This document shows, piece by piece, positions 1 to 10,555 of a stretch of DNA of 64,000 bases. Within the stretch, counting starts at the first letter, position 1; every line of letters starts with the position of its first letter. A program made the translations under genes and the position numbers. This DNA comes from Icerya purchasi (lineage: Eukaryota > Arthropoda > Insecta > Hemiptera > Monophlebidae). The stretch spans positions 478,900,400-478,964,399 of the forward strand of contig CM077115.1 of assembly GCA_039619475.1 (NCBI GenBank), in the 5' to 3' direction. The notes beneath the pieces were generated by a model. The model ran no database searches. It was not told the origin of the DNA and worked only from the letters and a program-made list of their open reading frames with translations.

Positions 1-1706
1 AATGTTCAGAAAACTGTCAGGAGGACTAAAAAACAGTATTACACTACCCTTTTAGATAAATGTAGGATGAATCAGGAAAATTATTGGTATGCAGTTAAAA
101 ATACAATTGGAAGAGAAAAACACGGTATTGAAGAAATCAAACTTGACGGAATAAAAATAAAAATTGACGGCAATGAACATTTAGTTGCTGAGCACTTCAA
201 CAAATATTTTAAAGAAAGTGTGAGGCTAATTTCACATAATTGTGAGAACAATATTTGGGAAATAGATGAACCGTTCTTTTCTTCGAGTTTAAATTCATTT
301 GCTTTTATTAATTTCATAATAGATGATGTTAAATTTGCTATATTATCTTTACCGAACAAATCTTCCTTTGGGCTCGATGGTATATCAATAAAAATAATAA
401 AAGGCAACATCAATTTTTTCACCAAACCGTTATCTTTCTTGTTTAACGAATCTTTGAATGAAAGGATATTTCCTGATATATTAAAACCCGGAATCATAGT
501 GCCAGTCGATAAAGGTGGTGATAAAAAAGAAATTTTAAATTAAAGACCAATATGTATATTGTCAACAATTAACAAAAATTTTTGAGAAATGCGTAAAAAA
601 GGTTCTTCTAAATTTCTCACAAAATCAAAATTTCTTCAGTGCTATACAGTATGGGTTTTTTTCCAGCTATGGGAACAGATGTAGCCCTTTTTGAACATAT
701 CTCTTACATTACACAAAATTTAGAAGAAGGCAGGTCAGTCGCAGCGGTGTATTTTCACATAAGAAAAGCTTTTGACACGGTAAATCATGATATATAATAG
801 TTAAAGAAACTTTTTATGCTTGTGTTGTTTAAGAGGGAATGTGTATAGTTGGTTCCGAACATACCTCGCAAATAGAAGTTATGTAATGAAAATAAACAAT
901 ATGTTAAGCAATAAACTCCTACAGGAATCTGGTGAGCCGCAAGGAAGTATTTTAGGTCCCTACTTATTCTTAATATATATCAATGACTTATGCGATTTGA
1001 CTCTAAATGGTAAAAATTTTTACTTATGCTGACGATACAGTTTTGGTCATGACTTCACGCTTTCCCGAAAAATTGCAGATATTAATTCAAAAGGATGTTT
1101 ATAATATTTCTTGGTGGTTGCAACATAACAAGTTTTGTTTTTTGAATGAAAATAACACTAAGTTTATGATTTACACCTATCAAGCTCAAAACCAGTGGGA
1201 TAACTTTTAAGTTTTCTATAGTAACAATATTTCAATTAATTGTGTTTATGAAATCACATATCTGGGTCTAATTTTGGACTATAAACTTAATTGGCAGCAC
1301 ACCATACCCATTACTGTGAAAAGAAGTTAAGAAGGCTAAATTATATTTTTTATTATTTAAAAGATTTCTTCTCTCCGGAACATTTGCATAGACTATATCT
1401 AGGACTGTGCCAGCCAGTTCTAGGATTATGGCATCATACATTGGGGTGGTGCAGCGTCCATTCCTAAACGTTCCATAGAAAACTTACAAAAAGCAGTTAT
1501 TAATAGCATTTCGTCCAATGTTACTCAAAATCTTTTAAGAGTAAAACGAATTATATTTCCTAAACATTTTGAATTTTGTTTTTAAATATAAGTTTAAATT
1601 CGGTGTAAAAACAACCTTATCAATAATCGGATACAGAAACTGCGTTTGTCCCCCGATTTAATAAACTCCATTCCCGTATTCAAGTTATCTATAACGGCGC
1701 CAAACT
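1..1706 (+). pseudogene. LINE family G reverse transcriptase remnant, left part
   Basis: Relic of a non-LTR retrotransposon ORF2, entered in mid-gene at the window edge. Frame at 67-543 carries the RT fingers with a GLDGISIKII motif. Around 660-790 are a 'KAFDTVNHD' motif A and, at 820-1032, the GEPQGSILGP motif. At 1,022-1,050 the catalytic box reads YADDT. The protein is cut by stops and at least three frame changes, so it is dead. The tail at 1,690-1,715 (NGAKLFNS) resumes at 7,761 after the foldback element, which shows that the element landed inside this relic. A related minus-strand copy lies at 55,425-56,437 with the matching text YMGPKLFN. Clade is uncertain (Jockey/CR1-like). Confidence 0.85.
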
Positions 1707-1715
1707 CTTTAATTC
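1707..1715. repeat. 9-bp target site duplication, left copy
   Basis: CTTTAATTC directly precedes the outer end of the left terminal inverted repeat (GGGTCCATTTCAACAG). The same nine bases follow the right end at 7,752-7,760. A 9-bp duplication is the known signature of foldback and Mutator-like transposons. Removing the element plus one copy rejoins the LINE reading frame. Confidence 0.93.
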
Positions 1716-2473
1716 GGGTCCATTTCAACAGCCCCCCCACTTTAATATTTTTTTTTCATATATAGTGCAATCGTTTGTGCACATTCCTATCCCGAGATAT
1801 TAAAGAAAAACAGTTGGGGGGGCTGTTGAAACGTTGGCCCCCCCACTTTGGAATTTTTTATCAAAATATAGTGCAATCGTTTGTGCATCGTTTGTGCAGA
1901 AATGTGCACAAAGTTCCATCGTTTGTGCACACCCCCCTCCCGCGATATTAAAGAAAAATGGTGGGGGGGGCTGTTGAAACGTTGGCCCCCCCACTTTAAT
2001 ATTTTTTTTCAAAATAAACTGCAATCGTTTGTGCATCGTTTGTGCAGAAATGTGCACAAGGTTTCATCGTTTGTGCACATTCCTACCCCGCGATATACAA
2101 GAAAAACGGGTGGGGTAGGGGCTGTTGAAACATTAGCCCACCCCTATATTAATATTTTTTTGTAAAATATGGTGCAATTGTTCGTGCTACGTTTGTGCAG
2201 AAATGTGCACAAGGTTTCATCGTTTGTGCACATTCCTACCCCGCGATATACAAGAAAAACGGGTGGGGTGAGGGCTGTTGAAACATTAGCCCACCCCTAT
2301 ATTAATATTTTTTTGTAAAATATGGTGCAATTGTTCGTGCTACGTTTGTGCAGAAATGTGCACAAATTTTCATCGTTTGTGCACATCTTTATTCCACAAT
2401 ATTGAAGAAAAATAGTTGGTGCTCGTTTAATACAAAAATCGAAACAAATATCACTTAGAAAGCTGTTGATTAA
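1716..2473 (+). repeat. Left terminal inverted repeat with internal ~150-bp subrepeats
   Basis: The arm contains five subunits. Each has a GTTTGTGCATCGTTTGTGCAG stretch in whole or part, a GTGCAC core (about 1,776, 1,926, 2,076, 2,228 and 2,381), a CGATATTAAAGAAAAA or CGATATACAAG segment and a G-rich GGGGGGGCTGTTGAAAC block. Compared with the right arm it lacks ~45 bp in the outermost subunit and ~65 bp near 2,420, which together account for the ~100-bp length difference. The inner edge is where pairing with the right arm stops, after GCTGTTGATTA. Confidence 0.9.
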
Positions 2474-3523
2474 TTACAATTTTGAAATATAATGTTTTGA
2501 TTTTGTAAAACTTTAAGAAGATTATTACAAATGTTAAATTCAATTTTGTTAAGGAATTTATTTAGTTACAATTACGTAAATTTTTGAAAAACAGTATTGA
2601 GTTTTTTTTCCTTTTTAGCAACCCGAAAGAAAATTCACTTGGACCATTTGGATTTTAAGAAGACAAATAAGGACTATTATAAAAATATCAAACGAACTAG
2701 ACGACATAACTGATAAGCTATTTATTTGCTATACTGTTTTCTCTACTGAGCGGGTAAATTTTTACGAGCAATAAATACTGGTTGTTGCTAATTTTTGGGT
2801 GACGTGTGTTAAAAGGGACCTAATTCAGTTACGGGTAATTGTACATGAAACGTGATTGTGTTAATACGACCACCAGAAACAGTTTTTAATTCAGCCCTGT
2901 AAAAAATGTTGGGATAATTTGTTTTTTTTAAATTTCTTTACCGGGTGTTTCTTCAGAACTAGTCAACAAAAAGGCTGCCGCTGGTTATTGCTTTACTGTT
3001 TAATAGAGTGCGTTTTTGCTCTATCGGCAAAGATCGTTTTCATTTATTGACGCGTTTGAGTTGTTTTCGCTACAGGCAGAATTTCATATAAAATATAATC
3101 AGCGTTTGTCGCACATATCTTTTTTCATTCTAGGAATGTTTTTTTTTTTTTTTTTTTTTTTGAACATGTCGGCTAGGACGTTTAAATCATAAAGTGTTTA
3201 TTTTATAATAGCAGTCGTAATGTTGACTGGGTATTCAAAAAAATCTGAACCACTTGTGTGCAGTATTCCAATTAAAATCAGCTCATTTTTAGTTTAAATT
3301 TTTAGCATCTTCTATACAAAATCGGGCGTTTGTTCGTGAGAAGTTTAGTTGATTCTGTTTTTTTCTGTTTATTTCCTACGATCAGTGGATTAAATATTCT
3401 TCATAACAAATAGTGAGTAAACTAAAATATTTGTATTTCAATATAATATTTTGTACTATTCTGCGTATTATATTTGAAAAAATTATTTTTAATTATATAT
3501 TTTTGGAATAAATATCTTGTAAT
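2474..3523 (+). other. Non-coding 5' interior of the foldback element
   Basis: No supported reading frame. AT-rich, with a T23 tract at 3,139-3,161. It must hold the transposase promoter, but I see no convincing core promoter. No upstream in-frame extension of the transposase is visible. Confidence 0.5.
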
Positions 3524-5152
3524 ATGCTTAGAAGAATTCAAGCAGACAGAATTATGAATTTTGGCGACCCTGAACCTAGTCATTTACCAACTAGCAATGC
3601 ACTGAGAATTGCAAAATCTAGATCTTTAAATACTACCAGAGAAGATAATAATGCCATACTAGCTATTTGCAAAATGAAAGGTATGCATCCATTTAAAAAT
3701 ATAATTAAAGATGTAGGATACGATCGTTTTTTTGTACATTACTGGACAAATGTGGAAATGAACGTATATAGAAAATATATTCAAAATGATAAATGTTCTA
3801 CTATAGCTATTGATGCTACCGGTAGTTTAGTGAAAAAACCTATCCTACTATCAGGAAGGAAAACTCAACATATTCTTTTGTATGAAATTGCTTTGAGGGA
3901 CAAAAAATTCAAATTACAGTACTCTGTATGCCACATGCTATCTGAAAAACATGATAGTAATTCGATATATAACTGGATTGTCGAATGGCAAAGAGATGGT
4001 GCACCGTCACCAAAGCAAGTTGTAACAGATATGTCATTAGCACTAATGTCAGCTACAGTTCGGGCATTTACACAATACAGTAATATACTACATTACATTG
4101 AAGCTTGTTCTCATATTTTAGAAAAATCAAACAAACATGAAATACCAATTTGTTTTATTCGAATTGATGTAGCCCACGTCATAAAAATTGTTACAACATG
4201 TTTACCATTTCGCTCAGTTGATAAAAGAGTGAAAGAATTCATTTTATCAACCGATTTTCAGGATTTGAAATATTTATTACGTTGTCTTTTTTGGGTTATT
4301 CATAGTAAAACTGATGGTTTTTTATGTAATGGAAAGGAAACTTTCAGTGAAAAAGCTCGTATATACCTTCGCTCAAGAATTTCAAGTAATGATTTAATTC
4401 AAAGTTACATTAATAACGTTGAAGATCAGTTTTTTTATGAAAATAGTAGCACAAAAAATTGTTCAAATAATCCCGACTTTGAAACAGAATTATCTTCAAA
4501 TAAAGGTCAAATAGAACAGAAAAATAATTCATTTTATCGTGTTGCTGAGGAAATTTCAGAATGCTGTGAATTTGATACAAAGGACCAAGAAGGTGATCAC
4601 GACAATTTATTTTATTTGCCTACACTTGTGCCATTGGTATTGAAGTTATGTACTTATTTACCTTTGTGGTCCAGTATTATGTGTCATAATTTTGGTTATG
4701 GTGATATACCGCCAACCAGTGCATATGTAGAAAGCCAATTTTCAGATCTAAAGAACAGAGTTCTAAAGCATGCTGATACACCATTAAGATTAGATGATTT
4801 TTTAAAATTACATATTTTATCAATAAATGGCTCTATGAAATTAGTTACTGCTAAATTAAATGCCGAAAGTGTAAAAATAATACCTTGCGATCCGATTAAT
4901 GCATTAGATTCGGTATGTACTGTAAACGAAAATTTGAACTTGAATAATAACACTTTGCCTCTTATTCCAAGAAAAAAAGAACTTTTACGCACATATTTAG
5001 AAGCAAATGTTGAACATTCTTCAAAAAATGTAAATCAGGAAGTTAATTGTTTTCAAATTCCATTAATAAGCGACGAGAAAAAAGCAGAAGAAAATTGGGG
5101 AAACATTCAATCAAAAAGTCCTAAAAAAAAAGAACTCAAAATATTTAACTAA
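3524..5152 (+). CDS. DDE (MULE/NOF-like) transposase-like protein, 542 codons
   Basis: Probable transposase of the surrounding foldback element. Candidate catalytic acidic residues are D97 (IAIDATGSL), D169 (VVTDMSLAL) and E403 (SAYVESQFSDLKNRV). A D215-x-x-H218 pair (RIDVAHVIK) between the second D and the E resembles the C/DxxH box of Mutator-type transposases. No N-terminal zinc finger is seen, so the N-terminus may be incomplete or encoded by an unseen exon. The C-terminal ~80 residues are lysine/asparagine-rich linker. The frame stops just after an A9 run (5,123-5,131); shifting frame inside that run opens straight into the protease-like region downstream, so the stop is probably a homopolymer slip. 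The family assignment rests on motif layout, terminal structure and the 9-bp duplication, not on a search. Confidence 0.75.
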   Translation: MLRRIQADRIMNFGDPEPSHLPTSNALRIAKSRSLNTTREDNNAILAICKMKGMHPFKNIIKDVGYDRFFVHYWTNVEMNVYRKYIQNDKCSTIAIDATGSLVKKPILLSGRKTQHILLYEIALRDKKFKLQYSVCHMLSEKHDSNSIYNWIVEWQRDGAPSPKQVVTDMSLALMSATVRAFTQYSNILHYIEACSHILEKSNKHEIPICFIRIDVAHVIKIVTTCLPFRSVDKRVKEFILSTDFQDLKYLLRCLFWVIHSKTDGFLCNGKETFSEKARIYLRSRISSNDLIQSYINNVEDQFFYENSSTKNCSNNPDFETELSSNKGQIEQKNNSFYRVAEEISECCEFDTKDQEGDHDNLFYLPTLVPLVLKLCTYLPLWSSIMCHNFGYGDIPPTSAYVESQFSDLKNRVLKHADTPLRLDDFLKLHILSINGSMKLVTAKLNAESVKIIPCDPINALDSVCTVNENLNLNNNTLPLIPRKKELLRTYLEANVEHSSKNVNQEVNCFQIPLISDEKKAEENWGNIQSKSPKKKELKIFN

Positions 5153-5165
5153 AAAAAGAGAAATC

Positions 5166-5606
5166 TTGCACAGAAATGAATTTTCAAAAGCTCGATCCAA
5201 GACAATAGGATTAATAAAAAATGGATCAAAGTCATCTTTTAAATCTATACGGTTACCAGAAGGGAATTTTGTATTATCAAACACATGCGCATTTGATTCA
5301 GTTATTCAAATTATAGCTGTATGTTATTCCGATAGCGTACAATACGAAAGATTTGTGGTTAGCAAAAAAGAAAATGACGCTTTATATGATCTTGTGTACA
5401 CACTTTTACGCGATGGTGTCACAACTCAAACTTATAGAAAACGGGCAAAGATTTTACTTAAATATCATAATGCAGAATTAATGCCGCATAATATTTCATT
5501 GCTTTCAGTGGAACAGCCTGTCGATACACTTTGTAAAAAAATATTTCATGATCCGTCAGTTACATTTCAAATTAACTGCAAAAAATGTAAAAATGTAAAA
5601 ATGTAA
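5166..5606 (+). CDS. Ubiquitin-specific-protease (C19)-like region, N-terminal half
   Basis: Reads NTCAFDSVIQI around C41, the classic cysteine box of USP peptidases (N-x-C-x-x-N/D-S-x-x-Q). It closes with a CKKC pair near residues 138-141 that fits the first half of a USP zinc-ribbon finger. The frame is open upstream to 5,121, so this is a continuation of the transposase polypeptide rather than a separate gene; its own ATG at 5,166 is unconvincing as a start. It ends in three tandem copies of TAAAAATG (5,583-5,605). Slippage by one 8-base unit would account for the frame change to the next segment. Protease activity is inferred from motifs only. A ULP1-type protease is a less likely alternative. 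Confidence 0.6.
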   Translation: MHRNEFSKARSKTIGLIKNGSKSSFKSIRLPEGNFVLSNTCAFDSVIQIIAVCYSDSVQYERFVVSKKENDALYDLVYTLLRDGVTTQTYRKRAKILLKYHNAELMPHNISLLSVEQPVDTLCKKIFHDPSVTFQINCKKCKNVKM

Positions 5607-5650
5607 GGAACGAGTACAAAATTATTATAGACGTTTGTATTAACATAAAT

Positions 5651-6061
5651 ATGGATGAAACTAAAGGACTATTAGAATATTTAAATGAAGAAATGAATTC
5701 TTTCAAGTTATGTAATGTATGTTCCTATTCAGATGCAGAAAATATTACAGCGATACAGTATAATGAACATTTAATATTTAATATAATTAACTTATCGAAC
5801 ATGGCTGATTTTCAAACTGAGTTATGTAAAATGCCATTAACTCTAGCTGTAAATTCAGATATTTATTATTTAAGAGGAGCTGTTACAACACCTAATAACC
5901 AAAGGTCAACGATTTCATATACTACTATAGGACATTACCATGCTCACTGTTATCGGGAGCCACTAAATGCATGGCAGATCTATGATGACACAAAAGAAGC
6001 AGTGATAAATGTAAATAATACAGAGCGTGTTAATATTCAGATTGTGGTATATTCAAAATAG
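5651..6061 (+). CDS. Ubiquitin-specific-protease (C19)-like region, C-terminal half
   Basis: Contains C21-x-x-C24 (CNVC), the second half of a USP-type zinc finger, and then GHYHAHCY (H95) followed by WQIYDD, the histidine box of USP peptidases (GHYxxY...W...DD). It is in the same frame as the transposase ORF and is open upstream to about 5,600 (text KIIIDVCINI), so its true beginning is not the ATG at 5,651. With the preceding segment it forms one broken USP-like domain of about 300 residues, close to the size of a compact C19 domain. It ends at a TAG just before AT-rich 3' interior sequence. Confidence 0.6.
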   Translation: MDETKGLLEYLNEEMNSFKLCNVCSYSDAENITAIQYNEHLIFNIINLSNMADFQTELCKMPLTLAVNSDIYYLRGAVTTPNNQRSTISYTTIGHYHAHCYREPLNAWQIYDDTKEAVINVNNTERVNIQIVVYSK

Positions 6062-6895
6062 TGCGCAGAACAGTATTGCTTGCTTTCAAAAATAGTTTTA
6101 TGTAATTAGTAAATTTATATATAGTACATACAAATTTTTGTTATACTTCGGATTTTCTGTTTTTTTCTATTTCAGTGACGAGAAATTTCACCCGTGCTGA
6201 TTATTTTGATTTATTCTATACGTTCTCTTTATAACTATATGTTTTCATTTTATATGCAAGATTATTTTTAAATAATGGTATAATATTGTTGAATTATATA
6301 ATTTATTAGGATTTTTAAATAATTAGTGCTATAATTACATTTGGTTGTGCACTATTTTTAGTCCTTTATTTAATTTTTTGTAATACTTCTTTAATTGAAA
6401 TATTTTGTTTTTCCTATACCCGTATGAAAAATAAATAATTATTGCAGCGATCAAATGTAAACGTTTTACTAATACTTTTTTTTCTGTCCCTTTATCATAT
6501 TCTTTCTTTATCTTTATCTGATTTTATAAAAAGATATCTATTTAGATGTATCTGTTATTTTTTGAAAAATAATGAATTAATTCAGATAAATTTTTTTAAT
6601 GGGAGAATTTGTGATTCTGAATATTTTTTTTTTTAATGGTTAATGAAATTGGATAGAGGATGCTGAAATTATAATAAATTGAAAAAAAATATTAATTTGA
6701 ACAAACATACAATTAAACTTTATTGGAAAATATAGATTAAAAATAAATCACAGACTTGTTTCTGAAACACAGTCCTATATTCATGGCGTATTACAAAATT
6801 ATAAATTAATAAACTATAACGTACAAATTTTAAATAATTATTTTAGATATTAAAAAAGTAAACCTATTAATTTCCTAATAAATAAAAATGTAAAA
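6062..6895 (+). other. Non-coding 3' interior of the foldback element
   Basis: AT-rich sequence with no supported gene. Short open frames at 6,442-6,636 are low-complexity and not conserved with anything else here. AATAAA-like signals occur (e.g. about 6,431). Confidence 0.5.
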
Positions 6896-7751
6896 TAATC
6901 AACAGCTTTCTAAGTGATATTTGTTTCGATTTTTGTATTAAACGATTATTTAGCAATGAACTGTGGTACACCAGCAACTTCATAAACCGCTTTTTGTTAA
7001 TAACCACCAACTATTTTTCTTCAATATTGTGAAATAAAGATGTGCACAAACGATGAAAATTTGTGCACATTTCTGCACAAACGTAGCACGAACAATTGCA
7101 CCATATTTTACAAAAAAATATTAATATAGGGGTGGGCTAATGTTTCAACAGCCCTCACCCCACCCGTTTTTCTTGTATATCGCGGGGTAGGAATGTGCAC
7201 AAACGATGAAACCTTGTGCACATTTCTGCACAAACGTAGCACGAACAATTGCACCATATTTTACAAAAAAATATTAATATAGGGGTGGGCTAATGTTTCA
7301 ACAGCCCCCACCCCACCCGTTTTTCTTGTATATCGCGGGGTAGGAATGTGCACAAACGATGAAACCTTGTGCACATTTCTGCACAAACGATGCACAAACG
7401 ATTGCAGTTTATTTTGAAAAAAAATATTAAAGTGGGGGGGCCAACGTTTCAACAGCCCCCCCACCATTTTTCTTTAATATCGCGGGAGGGGGGTGTGCAC
7501 AAACGATGGAACTTTGTGCACATTTCTGCACAAACGATGCACAAACGATTGCACTATATTTTGATAAAAAATTCCAAAGTGGGGGGGCCAACGTTTCAAC
7601 AGCCCCCCCAACTGTTTTTCTTTAATATCTCGGGATAGGAATGTGCACAAACGATAGAACTTTGTGCACATTTCTGCACAAACGATGCACAAACGATTGC
7701 ACTATATATGAAAAAAAAATATTAAAGTGGGGGGGCTGTTGAAATGGACCC
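6896..7751 (-). repeat. Right terminal inverted repeat
   Basis: Reverse complement of the left arm, with GTGCAC-centred subunits near 7,042, 7,196, 7,350, 7,496 and 7,642. The innermost segment (6,896-7,030) is fuller than in the left arm, which has a ~65-bp deletion there. Reading frames within it are by-products of the subrepeat. Confidence 0.9.
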
Positions 7752-7760
7752 CTTTAATTC
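7752..7760. repeat. 9-bp target site duplication, right copy
   Basis: CTTTAATTC, identical to 1,707-1,715, immediately outside the right inverted repeat. Confidence 0.93.
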
Positions 7761-8967
7761 TTTACCGCGAGATCTAAAAATAGACTTGATAAATTATAAG
7801 AAAAGACGGAAAAGACTGATTAATCACATTCTAAACAATAGATCACAATAGCAAATATAGAAAATGTTTGTGCTTTAGTAACTTTAACACCCAGTCCTTC
7901 TTACTACAATATCATTATGAATAAATTGATATGATCCAGAACATTCACCATTGAAAGTAGGAAACGTATTTGCAGAACTTAAATGTATATAAAAATATAT
8001 TGTGTTAAATACGAGAAATGTGGGAAAAAAAGAGGGAAAACAAATAAATAAGAGAGAACACCATTATTAACGCTGCATACATGTAACACATCTAAATAGT
8101 TCCTGTATAATATTATTTAAATTTTTCCTTCTCAGTATAATTTCGTTTAGGTAACATTAATATTTTCAGTAAAAATTCTAAATATTTTATTTTATTGTTT
8201 GACTTTTACTCTGCAATATTACTAATAATATACTAGTTACTATATACTTTAGAGTTATTTTATTTGATATTACTTTGGTTATTATCACTGCAGTACATCT
8301 GAGAGCTGAAATTTTGTAAGAACGCATGATTTGATTTGGTGAACGGTTAATTAACCTAGAATAATTTTTAAGTATAATCCATAGTTTTATTTATACTCGT
8401 ACAATGCGTAATTTATACATTTCTACTACATGAGTAAGCAAATTAATAAAAATCTGTAAACATGTGCTAATTTGATATTTACAATGTGTGTGTGTGTGTG
8501 TCTGCTCGGGTGTCCGTATGCGTTCGCAGGCATGTATGTGTGCGTAGGTGCACTTGTAAATTTACATTTCTATATGTATCTACAGCAGTGAGTGCGTGCA
8601 AAAGTGTACGTATTTGTGTGCAAATGCACTTATTTTAGTGAATGTGTGTACATGTGGGTGAATATATGTGTATAAATATGCGAAATTTAAATCATGCATA
8701 ATCAATTTAAAAAAAAAAAAGTATATATATATATACATGCACGTAGCAGTTAGCATATGTATCCAACTGTTTGTACGTACATAGCCCCTGGTTTATCTGG
8801 CATAAAATCCTTGTACCTTATTTTGCTTTTATATTTTAAGTTAAAGTTTGTATTTTTTTTGTTTGCAACATTTTGATTTGCATATCAAATTTTGTTCCCA
8901 CTATTCGCGCTAAATATCGTATTTGTGGGTTTTATAGCGATAACAATAATAATAAATGATTTGATTT
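7761..8967 (+). pseudogene. LINE family G remnant, right part with 3' tail
   Basis: The LINE frame cut by the foldback element resumes here (LPRDLKIDLINYKKRRKR) and stops at about 7,850. The rest looks like 3' untranslated sequence ending in a TGATT repeat (TGATTTGATTTGATTTGATA, 8,946-8,966). The minus-strand relative at 53,905-56,437 ends in the same type of tail, which supports this as the element end. A (TG)n tract lies at 8,485-8,501 and a TA tract near 8,724. Tail assignment is inference. Confidence 0.6.
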
Positions 8968-9125
8968 GATTTGATACGATTACTATCATTACTACTATTA
9001 TCACTACTACCACTACTCTTGTTACTATATTCACTACTACCGTTTTTAACAGGGCTATTATTGTTATTATTGATATTATTCTTATTTCCATTGTTATTAC
9101 TATTTTTAATACTAAAATTTTCAAC
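8968..9125. repeat. Trinucleotide-rich simple sequence
   Basis: Interrupted ACT/ATT/CTA triplets (ATCATTACTACTATTATCAC and similar). They create repetitive Leu/Ile-rich reading frames on both strands that should not be taken as genes. Confidence 0.8.
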
Positions 9126-9129
9126 GGCT

Positions 9130-10515
9130 TTACGTGAGAAAAATTATCTTACAATTTAGAGAAGACGTGTATTAACAACTACTTGGCAGAGGTCATTACA
9201 TATACAGTTTGCATATTAATTATGACACGATTTTCTGGTTGATTTATTTTTAGCTCGACTACATAAATAGCAACGACCCGGTGTTCTTCTTTTTTCCTTA
9301 GGAGTAGCATATTCATCTTTATCAAGCTTCAGCAGTTGCTGACCACGTTCTTTGATTTGTCTAGGTGACATCTGCTGAGTAATTTGTTATTCAGTAGCTG
9401 GTTTCATCAATTCGAATGCTAACGTTTTTAAAAAAATTCTTCAGTGTATAATATTACTAGTATTATTATTATCTGTGTATATATTGAGAGCATTAATTCC
9501 ACCAATATTCAAGAGATTGAAAAATACTGTTAGTGGCCAACGACGGGAGTTTCTAGGTGCATCGTACTGGTTACACGTTCTATCCAACAGATCAACATCG
9601 CATTTACTTTCATTGTAGGGTGCGACGATTTCAGGTTTTTTTTGTTCGTTTGTAGATTGATCGTAATTTTTGTCAAAAAGGCATCGATGATATCACAATT
9701 ACTGATTTATTCTTCCTTGCGACATAGAAAACATGCGCACAGTTTTTTTTAAATCCAAATAGGGAACTATTTACTTGCCGAATTTTGTGCGTCAAAAATT
9801 CCTTATGAATTTCAGGCTAATTTTTTGTCAAGGTGCAAATAAACGTTAATTATTTTTCTGATAAAAGACCATGTACCAGTGGCACTGAACCAAACCAATT
9901 ATCAGCAGTTATACTCCGATCTGTGCCTTCGATGGGTTGCACTAATCGTTTTACAACATCTTCAGGGATGTTACTTTTTCTGTAAGAACCTTCCCATTGA
10001 ATAATTTCCAAATTATGTGTAGAAATATCTTTTGCTCCGACAAGTGCAAATATTTTAATACCATATTTACTGTGCTTTGTTGGAATATATTGTCGCAAAT
10101 AGCCCATTGCTGTGTAACACTTTTGGCACTTTATCACAAGTCTTTCGAACACATCTTTTTCATTATTCTTTTCTCTGCGAACATTTCTATCTCTAATATT
10201 ATCAGAACGCAAACAGCGCATGAGAAATCGAAATCTATGTTCACTCATTGTTACATAAATTGCTTCTATACCAGTACCAGAGTTCCCCCATATCTGTAAT
10301 ATTACGATTTCTTGCTTTCAAAACACCAGCCATATATAATATACCAATTAGTGCCCTTATTTCACATTCATCGGTAACCTTTGCATCTCTTTCTCTTCCA
10401 AATTTATTTATAACTTTTTCTTTATTAGCGCATAATGTTACTACTATAGCATCACCAAGTAGATATTCAACACGTTGTATAACGCCAGCCAAGATTCTAC
10501 AGCTAAAAAACAGCA
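9130..10515 (-). pseudogene. piggyBac-family transposase pseudogene
   Basis: Minus-strand relic. The N-terminal part (10,515-10,241) reads DECEIRALIGILYMAG. The central part (10,248-9,850) has RFLMRCLRSDN, KHSKYGIKIFALVGAKD, and then ITADNWFGSVPL, the second catalytic aspartate box. Around 9,640-9,560 the text PEIVAPYNESK...VDLLD supplies the third aspartate region. The Cys-rich C-terminus lies at about 9,290-9,250 (CYLCSRAKNKSTRKSC). The usual first aspartate in the 'CDAK' position is replaced here (VGAK). Stops and frame changes break it into pieces. A second copy of the last ~340 bp sits at 41,280-41,640. Confidence 0.88.
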
Positions 10516-10555
10516 AGGACGAATGGAGCCGTCAGTTAAATCTTGATTCGGTCAA

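Larger units (their letters stand above)
1716..7751 (+). mobile_element. Complete foldback (FB/NOF, MULE-like) DNA transposon, 6,036 bp
   Basis: Both outer ends read GGGTCCATTTCAACAG in inverted orientation and are flanked by an exact 9-bp duplication. The arms (758 and 856 bp) are made of ~150-bp subrepeats, an arrangement characteristic of Drosophila FB elements. The interior holds a DDE transposase-like ORF (3,524-5,152) and a protease-like region (5,153-6,061), both on the + strand. FB elements with a coding centre (FB-NOF) and MULEs share 9-bp duplications and D-D-E transposases, so I place it there. The protease fusion is not something I associate with NOF. The element is structurally complete, but its coding region carries two frame breaks, both in slippage-prone repeats. 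Confidence 0.9.

Noticed and set aside
1800..2165. Open frames on both strands in the left foldback arm, with HRLCRNVHKVSSFVH-type repeats
   Set aside because: They are translations of the inverted-repeat subunits and appear in mirror image at 7,261-7,692.
1716..7751. Interpretation of the GTGCAC subrepeats as a CRISPR-like array or satellite
   Set aside because: The repeats are confined to two mirror-image arms of a transposon with target duplication.
8885..9159. Leu/Ile/Val-rich 'membrane' frames on both strands
   Set aside because: Triplet simple sequence produces hydrophobic repeats in every frame.
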